The notes below the pieces were generated by a model that saw only the letters and a program-made list of their open reading frames with translations, did no database searches and had not been told where the DNA came from. A program made the position numbers and the translations under genes. From Chlorophyllum brunneum (lineage: Eukaryota > Basidiomycota > Agaricomycetes > Agaricales > Agaricaceae): a stretch of DNA of 64,000 bases. The stretch lies in assembly GCA_963576785.1 (NCBI GenBank), contig OY756147.1:930001-994000 (forward strand). The letters are read 5' to 3'. Below, piece by piece: positions 54,987 through 64,000 of this stretch (position 1 is its first letter; each line of letters begins with the position of its first letter).

Positions 54987-57834
54987 ATGAATAGGCGACC
55001 TTTAGAACTATGTAGTATTTATTTGTACCAACAGAATCTTAACAAGAATTATGATTTATTGGACACTCTGCTTGAGGACCTCAAAGATCTCTTTGATGTT
55101 CTCTTTATTCAGGAACCTCCCTGGCGGTTCATCAGATCCGCCCCCTCCACATCTTCTGTTGAGGGGGATGATGTTATTGGCGCCCCCAAGCACCCCAAGT
55201 GGCTGTGCATGGTTTGGGCCCCGGAGCCTGGCTCTGACCCATGGGTTATGACATTTGTCCATAACCAGTTGGCTTCTTTGAGACTGTCCTATTGGACGGA
55301 TCTCATTAATCACCATGACATCATGGTCCTCTCCCTCTTTTTAGGGGGCGAGACCCTGAATCTCATGAACGTCTACTCCGATTCGGAGCACACTGTGATT
55401 CGGTTCCTTTTGGACTGGTCTGCTACTTTGCCCAAGTATATCTACATGGGCGGTGATTTTAATTGCCACTCTGAGCTGTGGGACCCTAATTATGGCTCCC
55501 ACTCAGGCACCTCGCAGTCTCTGATCTCCATCGGGACAGACATCAGTCTAGACCCTCGCCCTTCCGGTTGAGCCTGGGCCTACTCATATTCCACACAATG
55601 AGGATCTTCGGCCTTCGGTCATTGATCTCGCATTTGTTCCATCGGACCTGTCTATCTCCCATAGGCCTAGGTTGGATTACTCCCTTAGGGGTCCGTCAGA
55701 CCACGTTCCACTGGTCCTGACGCTTCCAGTCATTCCCACGATAGTGGAGACTCACAGGAAAACCCTGCCACATGATGGTGGCGTCTTATGGAAGCAAGGA
55801 TTCGACCCCTGTGTGGGTAGATTCTTTGCCTCTTATCTAGTTGGCCGCTCTACGCAGTATGTGTGGGGAGACCATAAGTCTGATCTCAGGCAGGCGGACA
55901 TTGGGATAGGGCAGGGCTCTTCACTCTCTCCTGTCCTCTCTGGCCTCTATCTTGCCCCCTTCATGAAGCTTTATGATAGGGAGGCGATCGCCCTTGGGAG
56001 TACCTTGCTCTCATATGTCAATGATGGCCTGGCCATTGCCCAAGCAAAAACTTGGGAACCTAATTTGGTATGCCTCAAGCAGGCATACCAGATTATATAT
56101 CGCTTGACTACTGCATTTGGGCTTGCCGTCAAGCATGACAAGTCCGAAGTGTTTCATTTCTCCTGTAAACAGGGAGATGACAACCCACCGCTGGACTTGG
56201 GGTATGCTCCCCATACCGGTGATACTCCGCTATGCCCTAAGACCCATTGGAGGTACTTGGGTTTCTTCTTCGATTGTGCTCTTACATTTAAGGAGCATGT
56301 TCGACATTATGCTACCAAGTCTCTGTCCATGGTCAAGGCCATTGGCATGCTTGGTAACTCTTCACGAGGTTTTCTTCCTGCTCAGAAGAGGACCCTTTAT
56401 CACTCATGCATAGTGCCTATTGCTACATATGGGTTTCGTTTGTGGTTTTATGAGGGTTCCCGCAACAAGGCCCTCCTGAAACAACTCAACACTATGCAGC
56501 GCAAGGCTGCATTGTGGATCACTGGTGCATTCTGCACCAGCCCTACTAGAGGAGTGGAGGCCTTGGCTGGCCTCATCCCCATCCATCTTCATCTCAAGAA
56601 GCTGGTTACCCGTGCCGTCCACAGGGTTGCCACACTTTCTGAGAATCACCCTGTTCACTCCGTTATGGGGCATCAGTACATGGGGGGATGTGTTCCACAC
56701 CCCAGGTCGATCGCCCTCATGACCCCCGCTCAGGTGGTCAAGGTCAAGGGGCCAGTCACGGAGGCAAACTCATGTTTGCCAGACTTAACGGAGGCGTTCG
56801 AGCCGTTTGTGCTCGAGGCATCCCCAGGTTCTCGTCTCCTGGACCACTACGTGGCCCAGGTGGGTTACAAGACATATGATGCCTTGCTCGGTGGAAACCC
56901 CGTGGGTTGTCAGGTGGATTTGCTCAACGATACCCATTGTGAGTATCATGAGGATGGACAGGTTGTCTACGCAGCGACGGATGCAAGTCTGCCACTGGTT
57001 GGGGACTTCCAGGCAGTTTCTGCTGCCCATGTTTATAGGGGGACACGTTTGCTTCGGGCAATGTGTCACCTAGCTGGCAAGGTTACAGCCCCAGATGCTG
57101 AACTATTCACCATTCGTATGGCGCTGCGAACTGCTGCGGCAGTCTCTGAGGCTGTACATATCACAGTCTTTACGGACTCGATTGGTTCTGCCAAGCGAGC
57201 CCTTGACCTGTCTGTACATTCCGGCCAGGGACATTCCCTGGCTGTGTGTCATCTCTTGTTGGAGTGGTTCAGGGGCCGTCCTGACTGCTCCATCACTTTC
57301 TGGTCCGTTCCGTCTTCGGCAAAATGGTCCATTCATCAGGAGGTGCATTTATTTGCCACCAACCTTCAGGTTGCTACTGGACGCTGTCCAGTGACGTCTA
57401 TTGATTTGCTGTATAAACTCAATGTAGCAGCCGTTCAGAAAGCCTGGAAAGTGACTTTCCAGGACTCCTCTTATCGTGGTTCGAACTTCCTTGCTCTCAA
57501 GGATAGTAAGAACAAACTTCTACAGCCAACGTACCTCCATGGGGGTTCTTGGCTTCCGTCTTTCCCCTCTCAGTCCATTGCGACGAGAGTGAATTGTGCC
57601 ATTCTCAGGCATGCACCAACCAGCGAGTATCGCTCCCGGTTCTATCCTCTAGAGCCTATTGGCTGCGAGTGTGGGGCTCCTTTGGAGACTCGCACTCATA
57701 TCTTGTGCTCTTGTCCTTTGTACAAGAGACGTTGTGGCCTGCCGGTCTCTATTGACCAGCTGGTGTCTTTCCTTAAGCACAACCCTTCAGCGTTTGCGTT
57801 TAAGACCAACACACTGCTTGCGGGAGTTGGATAA
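54987..57834 (+). pseudogene. LINE B8 ORF2 with EN-RT deletion
   Basis: ATG of MNRRPLELCSI at 54987. The EN N-terminus is open to a one-base insertion near 55555 (QEPPWRFI, NVYSDSEH, GGDFNCHSELWDP). From 55672 a 720-codon frame runs to GVG-TAA at 57834. It starts with PSDHVPLVLTLP of EN, jumps at about 55782 straight into RT (WKQGFDPCVGRFF), and then has GIGQGSSLSPVLSGLY, SYVNDGL (catalytic pair changed), RNase H (ATDASLP, DAELFTIRMALR, VFTDSIGSAK) and the finger. RT motif A is lost in the deletion, so no polymerase activity is expected. Confidence 0.9.
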
Positions 57835-58137
57835 CGCATTGCGGCCCCTGCTAGCTTCCCACGTCTCCGACATGTGTAGAAGTTAATTGCGAATTGATGC
57901 ATACTCTCCTTAGGGAGGGGAGGCTGGGGGTCGCTTTGCATATCTGGTCTAGGATTTGTGTGTCTGTGTGTATTTCCATGACCATTCACCCAGACCACCT
58001 GTTGGCAGTCTAGCTCGGCCAGGGGAGAGCCCGTCTTTTTTTACCTCCTATGTAGCCTACATGTCACAGTAGATACAGGTGGACTGCAATCATGCACCAC
58101 CTTAAACATGTTGATTTAAAAAAAAAAAAAAAAAAAA

Positions 58138-58550
58138 GACCATAAATGTTAGTTTTGGAGGAAATAATTTGACCATGACTGGTATGCCAACAAAGCACTT
58201 GAACTAAGAGCAAACAAAGGAGTTCCACTGCCCCCCTCCTTGTCATCCCAGGCTAGTCAAAGCCAGACTAACCCCCCCCAATGAATAACACACCTGACGA
58301 CCAAGACAGGCCTCCTCGCTCATTTCTGAGTGAGTTGAAGGTCTGCCCTCACAACGTTGGAAGATTGTATGGAGTGATGGAGACAGTCCTTGTGTGTAGA
58401 GGTGATGTTGACCTCCTCCTCATACAAGAACCCCCGTGGAGATATCTCTGCGATATCCCTTCCCCAATTTGTGAAATCCAAAAAAAGTATCAGAGGTGCA
58501 TCTCCAACGACAGCTCCCCCCTCGTAGGAGGCCTGGTCCACCCAGACTGG
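58138..58550 (+). pseudogene. LINE C3 fragment: ORF1 end and ORF2 endonuclease start
   Basis: ORF1 C-terminus (FDHDWYANKALELRANKG) up to about 58280, then ORF2 from ATG 58281 (MNNTPDDQDRPPRSFL) with HNVGRLYGVMETVL and LLLIQEPPWRYL, which is the first endonuclease motif. It clarifies where LINE C ORF2 begins. It is cut near 58550, where antisense LINE A10 starts inside RNase H. Confidence 0.82.
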
Positions 58551-59968
58551 GAGGGGTCTACTGCTCTCTTAGCTGAGCCAAGGGAGTCAGTGAACAAGAC
58601 AATAGAGTCACAATCAGGGAGGCTGGTAGCCTTCCCGATTGCGATCCGGATAGCGTACAGCTCCGCATCAGGAGCTGTCACCCGCCCCGCCGCATGTCTC
58701 ATCTGGAAGACACACCAGCCTGACCGGTAGATATGGGCAGCAGAAACTGCCTAGAACTCCCCCTGCAGTGGTAGACTGGCATCTGTGGCCACAGCAAGAG
58801 CCCGAGGGTTGGCATTAGCATGCTCCAAGGTGCTACTCAGATGCCTAATATGCACAGCTCTCTCGTCCCGGGAATGGGGAGAGTTGTGGAGGGAGACAGT
58901 GACTAGGTCGAGCCACTGCAGAGCAGGGGTCAAACTGTTCAGTGAGGGATGGGAGCACTGAGATGGCTTCCATAAGGGAACCCTTGACCTGCCTAACGAG
59001 GTCGTCAGATAGGAGGGAGATGGAGAGAGGGTGCAGGGGGGCACCCTTGGCGTTTGGATGATCGAGAAGAGATCGGAGAGGTGAGTATTAGAGAGGGTGG
59101 AGAGACAGTAGTTCGCTCTTGAAGCCAGCTTCTTCAGATGGAGGTGGACAGGAATGAGACCAGCGAGGGCTTTGGTGCTGCCAGAGGGGGAGGTGCGAAA
59201 TGCACCAGTGATCCACAACGCAGCCTTGCATTGCATAGTATTGAGGGATTTGAGAAGGCCCTTACACCGAGCCTTATCAAAATACCACAGACGGAAGCCA
59301 TATGTCGCAATAGGCATGACACATGACCTGAAGAGGAGCCGCTTCTGCTTGGGGGTCAGACCACGGGAGGAGTTACCAAGCATCCCCATCACTTTCACAG
59401 TGGAGAGAGCTTTAGTAGAATAATATCGAATGTATTCCTGAAAGTTCAGGGCACGATCGAAGTAAAAGCCCAGGTACCTCTAATAGGTCTTAGGGTGAAG
59501 GGGAGTGTCCCCTGTGAATGGACCAAAGCCCAAGTCAAGGGGAGGATTGATATCTCCAGGCTTCCTGGAGAAGTGGAAGAGCTCGGACTTGTCATGCTCC
59601 ATGACAAGCGCGAATGCTACAAACAAATTGAAGAGAACAATGTATGCCCCCCTGAGGGTGTCCAAGTTCTCGTCCCAAGTCTTAGCCTGGGCAATGACAG
59701 TGCCATCATCGACATATGACAACAGAGTACTCCCAGGGGAAGTAACCCATAAGTCGAAAACCTTCATAAGAGGCGCAATATAGAGGCCAGAGAGGACGGG
59801 GGACATGGCAGAGCCCTGTCCGATGCCTACGTCTGTGCCTCGGGGATCAGAGGAGAAGCCGTTCCATGTATAAACAGTGGAACAGCCCACCAAATATAAA
59901 GTGAAAAAGGTTCGCATGTTAAGTGGGAACCCCTGCTTGGCGAGGATGGCCATGAGCATCTCATGGTT
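58551..59968 (-). pseudogene. LINE A10, RT-RNase H fragment
   Basis: Reading leftwards from 59968: RT (MLMAILAKQGFPLN, GIGQGSAMSPVLSGLY, the intact box SYVDDGT), thumb, and RNase H up to FTDSLGSAK at about 58570. The 3' end of the element is missing, which is unusual for a LINE and implies a later deletion or recombination. The 5' side is cut at 59968 by the LINE B9 5' end. Breaks lie near 59480 and 58890. Confidence 0.86.
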
Positions 59969-60094
59969 CATCGCTTCTTTATCCGGCACTTCCACCAGTA
60001 AACAAGTGTAAACAAAGTCGCTCATCGTCTCTATCATTGTACTTGCTTGCTCTGGTGTCCTAGCTCCCTAGGAACACACCCGCGGCCATTCCGC

Positions 60095-61201
60095 ATGTCA
60101 TCACAACCCCCATTTGGTGGGGGGACCGGGCACCAAGTCCCTGAGTCCCCTGACACCATCGACACCATCTGCGGGTCCTCAACAGGACCCATCCATCATC
60201 AACGTGAATCTAGTCGTACTAGAGGACTGCCCAACATTCTTCGAACTCCCACCAGTAGGAGGGGTTCACGCAACCCTTCACACGCAACCTCGCCATTGCC
60301 TGGGCTTGCTGTGGAGGATTTTGGCAAGTTAGGAGAGTTCGACAAAGATCCCATGACTCCCCCGGCACACCTAGCCCTACGCCCTCCTCCTCCAGCTCCT
60401 CGTCCCCATACTCCTGTCATCTTCTGAACACTGTTGAAAGTGTTGCAGGGGACCTTGAAGCAGCCTCAGACTCGCTGGACCTCATCTCCACCTTCCTTAA
60501 CAAGACGGTAGAGAATATCGACTGGACTACCCTCCTAGGTAATTCAGTGTACCCCCTTGCGCGATCGATTATTCGATTGTGCAAGGCTATCGACAACAGT
60601 GGATGGTCCACTGTCAAGCTTGGCTTCGGGATGCCTACCATTGGTACCATCCTGGCAGCATCTATGGGACTGGCCCCTGCCGCTCCCGCTCCTCCTCCTC
60701 CTGCCCCTTGTACTTCTCCAGTACCAAGGGCTCGAGCTGTTACCCGGCCCCCCTTGGCTGGGCCTCCTCCCCAGGACCCAGACATTCCAATGCCTGGGCC
60801 AGAGGGTGCTCTGAGTGGTCCTCGCCCCGGAGGGGTTGGGCCATCTCCCCTCGCAGGCAAGGGGACCTACCAGCGCAAGCCGGTGGCTCCTCCTGCTCCT
60901 TCTGCTCCAGCCACCAAACCAGGGAACAAGAGAACGTTCTCTGCGGTGGCTAAGGAGCCTGTCCCCCAACCGAAAGGGAAGGGGAAGGCAACTACGGCGT
61001 TGGGGACTGTTGTGCAACTGGCACAAATGTTCCCTTTGCTTCCTCCGGACAGGATTCTCGCCATGGGCAAGCAAGCCTCTCCTCCCAAGTCCAAAGCCAC
61101 TAAGAAGAGGCCCAGGATGACCACCGCTGGCCCCTCACGGTGCCAGTTGATCGTTGACTTCGAGACTATCCCCAAAGTCTCCTCTTTCCACCTCGAGACC
61201 A
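60095..61201 (+). pseudogene. LINE B9 ORF1, N-terminal and central part
   Basis: ATG of MSSQPPFGGGTGHQ at 60095, open to 60427. A deletion near 60363 (relative to B8) shifts the frame, which then stays open from 60547 to the insertion point. KRTFSAVAKEPVPQPKGKGK and TVVQLAQMFPLLPPDRIL are intact. Very close to B8 in 60547-61100, which suggests a recent shared source. Confidence 0.87.
61188..61201. repeat. Target-site duplication of LINE A-S2 chimera
   Basis: CCACCTCGAGACCA at 61188-61201 and CCACCTCGAGACTA at 63599-63612 (one transition). They enclose poly(T) on the left and the S2 5' end on the right. LINE B ORF1 is continuous once the insert is removed. Confidence 0.92.
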
Positions 61202-61737
61202 TTTTTTTTTTTTTTTGAATCATGGCCTAAGGCTGATTTATTACACGGCGCTCGATCACAGCCCATGGCTGGAATACAAAAGAGTAGACTAGTGGGTATC
61301 TACAGAGAAAGTGGTAATTACGCCCTACCAAGCAAAAGTACCATTGCCCAAGACCAATGGTAGGAGGAATTGCATCCTACTCCCAAGCCCGGAGGGCGAG
61401 GGGAGTGGACGCCAGAAGAGGCAAGTGGGCAGGGAGGTCCCCCAACCAGCAACCTAGCTCGAAGACCAGGCCCAGTCAGTAGGTGTTAATTCACTGTAAA
61501 TGCCCAGCAGTGGAAACGCCCCAGTTACCAGTCTGGTTACTAGCCTCCAAAGCTCTTCTTACTGAGAGTCGACCCCCTTGCCAGAGTAATAGGCCACACC
61601 ATTTGTGTGGCTATTGGCATCTTCACCACACCTAGTCGCTGAAGGGGATAACTCCATTCATAAAACTCCGACGGTCTTCACTGGACTTTCGCTGGAGTTC
61701 TCTGGCACCGGACAATAACCCCCCTACCCTAAGCCAG

Positions 61738-62164
61738 TTATCCAATTCCCTGAGGAACGGATGGGAATGCGAACACCTGAGGGTTCGCTTTCAAGAACTT
61801 GACAAGGGCACCCGGCATGGCAGGGTACCCCCTAGAGGTGTCAAACCGACTACAGTTGGTAAGTATATGCACACGAGACTCGAAAGGAGCCCCACATGGA
61901 CACCAGAATGGTTTGTCCTGGAAGAACCAAGACCTATAGGCCCCGATAGGTGCATGGTTGAGAATAACCCTACACATGCGGGCGGACAGCAAGTTGGACT
62001 CTGCTGCGGCAGAAGGCAGCCATGAACCTCCATGGAGGTAAGTGGGCTGGAGGGGCTTACCGTTGCGCCCTTTGAGAGCCATGAACTGGCTACCCGAGTA
62101 AGTAGGATCCTGGAATTGAGTGATCCAGGCATCCTGGCAGGATTTGACTACCTTCTGATGAAGG
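61738..62164 (-). pseudogene. LINE A11 ORF2 C-terminus
   Basis: About 140 codons: the end of the RNase H region (SCQDAWITQFQDPTYSG), then the finger CPCGAPFESRVHILTNC and GIG-TAA at 61738. The frame is open, but upstream ORF2 is replaced by S2, so it is not expected to be translated. Confidence 0.86.
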
Positions 62165-63598
62165 CCTGCGTACGGAGCCCCTTGAGGGAATAAAGCTCCT
62201 AGAGGCCCAGAGATGGGGGTCTTGGGACGTTGTGTGCCCGTAGAATGCCCAGCATGTTCCAAGGCTCCCATATTGGTGTCGCATCCGGCCATGTTGTGGG
62301 GACTTTGCCCCTCCCTCCTAAGAGGTAAAGCCTTTAGCTTGGGCGAACACCCCGCTACTGAGAGAGCATGGTATCCCTGAGGACCGGCCCGCCATTCGCT
62401 TGAGGCATCCTTCCTATATGGTGCATGGACAGGATCTCACCGCTTGACTGCGCACGCCGCCACCCCAAAACCAGACCTCTCACATGGTAACAACTCAAAT
62501 GGGTACACCCCGATCTTCACGGGGACCCACCAACAGAGGATTTTGACCTCTCAAGCTGGGCTGCTCCTTCTTGGTAACTGGGTGGCTTTTTTCAGCATAC
62601 TCCCAGTAAATGGCCTGCTACGGTCCACTAGTTGGGCAGGCAGAGGCCACAAAGGCGTACCTCCAAGGCGCGACCCCTGGACTAGCTTCCCGTTCCCCCG
62701 CAGCCACTTTCGCTATGCCCTACCCCCAGAGGAGGCAACTTGTCTTTGGGCGCGGATCTGCGTGCTAATACTGGCGGGGATCTCTGTCTTGCAGGGGGCA
62801 CTACCAGGGTGGTGTTCACATTGGATTACCTAAGCAACCCGCGGAACGGATTACTTAAGCATTCCATGGAACAGGTGCCAATCAACCCAAGTTTTCCCGA
62901 GTCAACCTGAACCCGCCTGTGCCCTGGAGTTTGGCGTATCCCTACTAACGACCAGGTGCTACCCCCAGAGGGGTTCCCGAAGGCATGGCGACACTGGTGG
63001 GGGGTGGCCTGTCCTTTCGGTCGGCTTGTTATCACTCCATTCCCCCTATTATCATCCCCTATCCTTTCGGTCCCTTTTGGGTGCGACAGGGTGGCTTTTT
63101 TCAGCACACTCCCTACCGACATGCAAGCACGATTGGGGGTGGGCCTGGATGTCCATCATCAGCCAGTATAACCCAGCCTCGAGATACTAGCCAGACTTGA
63201 CCTACAGCAGGGGTAAAAACCCACATGCGAACCCTGTACAGGACTGCAAGCCTATCTAATTGGTAGAAGGGCCGCCACCACTGACGACCCAGCGAGTGCA
63301 AGCGAGCAAGGTGGCCAGTATCCCAGCCTTTAAGACCCTTTACCAAGGGGCCACCTCGTCGATCTGTGCATATAGGCATCAGCCAGATGAATGGTGGGGA
63401 TATGCCTACCTTTAATTGCCTTCACCAAGGGTGCACCGCCCATCGACTGACTAATGTTGCCACCCGGACCACCCCCCTACAGCCAGCGAAGGCTCAGAAA
63501 AGACACGAGCCCATGAGAGAGAGCCCGAGAAACGAATGGTGCGATGAGGAAAGGGAAGTGGAAAAGTGATGGTGGTAGTAACAAGTCAAGGAGCAATG
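62165..63598 (-). mobile_element. S2 non-coding element, full length (S2e)
   Basis: About 1,434 bases, cores GCTGAAAAAAGCC near 62590 and 63095, spacing 506. The opposite strand contains a 129-codon open frame (62444-62833) that has the same length in S2d (39186-39575). S2c keeps only its last 78 codons. Most amino-acid differences come from CpG transitions, so I do not call a gene. Confidence 0.85.
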
Positions 63599-64000
63599 CC
63601 ACCTCGAGACTATGGTTAACCATGGTTTCGTGGACTCACGCCTTCATATTCGAGTAGAGTCTACCTCTGCTGAGTATGGGGGTTTTGCTCTGCATACCAA
63701 CACTGTCCCCACTCCTGCCGACCTAGAGGTCGCCAAGATGTGGATCTCGAAGGCCGTCCCTCAGGGAACTGTGTTTACAGTTGGCCTCTCTCAGTCAAAG
63801 TCCTATCTCAAGGTCATCAACGTCCCCTACTTCAGGATCGGCAAGACTTGCTGGTCCTCTTTCGAGATCGAACAGATCATGAAGCGCACAGTGTTTTCTG
63901 ATCTTTTCATGTTAATGGGACTTCCCCGTATTTCAAGGAACTCTGAGGCGTCTGATACTGCCACGGTGTACTTCAATATTCACGACTCTCAGAAGGGTCA
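63599..64000 (+). pseudogene. LINE B9 ORF1, continued to window edge
   Basis: ORF1 resumes right after the target duplication (DSRLHIRVESTSAEYGGFAL, KVINVPYFRIGKTCW, FNIHDSQKG). The window ends before the zinc knuckles. Confidence 0.86.

Larger units (their letters stand above)
53181..58137 (+). mobile_element. LINE B8
   Basis: From inside ORF1 to the A-tract (58118-58137). ORF1 is nearly open. ORF2 has lost about 0.9 kb between EN and RT. The 3' UTR is 57835-58117. The 5' end is cut by LINE A9. After the tail, LINE C3 ORF1 sequence starts, so B8 was probably inserted into LINE C3. Confidence 0.9.
59969..61201 (+). mobile_element. LINE B9, 5' part
   Basis: It begins with the LINE B 5' UTR (59969-60094), followed by ORF1, interrupted at 61201 by a LINE A-S2 chimera. 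It continues at 63599 to the window edge. With LINE B1 it defines the LINE B 5' end. Confidence 0.88.
61202..63598 (-). mobile_element. Chimera: complete S2 (S2e) fused to LINE A11 3' end
   Basis: Poly(T) 61202-61216, the LINE A 3' UTR, the end of ORF2 to 62164, then a full S2 (62165-63598) in the same orientation, all inside a 14-bp target duplication. This shows that LINE A as well as LINE B can carry S2, and it defines the S2 5' end as GCATTGCTCC or slightly inside it. Confidence 0.93.

Noticed and set aside
32396..63598. S elements as rRNA, snRNA or another named RNA
   Set aside because: I recognise no conserved rRNA or snRNA segment. The tRNA-like head of S1 is the only assignable part, so I left the RNA identity open.
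1..64000. CRISPR arrays, bacterial operons, telomere repeats
   Set aside because: None seen. All repeats are dispersed retroelements, LTRs or microsatellites.

Overview
The window contains no host gene that I can recognise. It is a nested graveyard of retrotransposons, almost certainly from a filamentous fungus. A basidiomycete is my guess, from Tad1-like LINEs carrying RNase H and from CpG-directed decay rather than classical RIP; this is inference. Labels are mine. LINE A, LINE B and LINE C are three non-LTR families. Each has ORF1 (gag-like, CCHC knuckles) and ORF2 (endonuclease, reverse transcriptase, RNase H, C-terminal Cys/His finger), and each ends in an A-tract. S1 and S2 are two related non-coding elements. 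S1 begins with a tRNA-like Pol III promoter.

Layout. 1-753: AT-rich, nothing recognised. 754-8573: a minus-strand LINE A (A1) split by a full-length plus-strand LINE A (A2, 2244-8489, 14-bp target duplication), itself hit by a solo LTR. 8574-25238: a block whose middle (10420-24338) is inverted. Undoing the inversion restores, to the base, a LINE C inserted in LINE A copy A3 with a 13-bp target duplication, and a LINE B. It also places all elements from 2244 to 25238 in plus orientation. Inside the block are a second solo LTR and an S1-LINE B chimera with a 17-bp target duplication. 25239-31607: nested pieces of A, B and C. 31608-31873: a Ty1/Copia RT remnant. 31874-39937: S1 and S2 copies fused to LINE A or LINE B pieces. 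39938-46113: the youngest LINE A (A8), then a 200-N gap. 46314-53180: LINE A copy A9 with an S1 insert. 53181-64000: LINE B copies, a LINE C scrap, LINE A pieces and a LINE A-S2 chimera with a 14-bp target duplication.

How it works together. At the eight S ends checked, the S 3' end is joined, in the same orientation, to the point where a LINE is cut short. Three such composites are bracketed by target duplications, so they integrated as single units. This is the signature of template switching during target-primed reverse transcription, comparable to the MINE/WEIRD chimeras known from Magnaporthe. Here two LINE families in one locus have captured the same non-coding RNA family. No copy has both ORFs fully intact. 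The best are A8 (its only ORF2 lesion that I found is a 19-bp palindromic tandem duplication) and the LINE B ORF2 at 12344-16216 (about 1,290 codons, two stops found).
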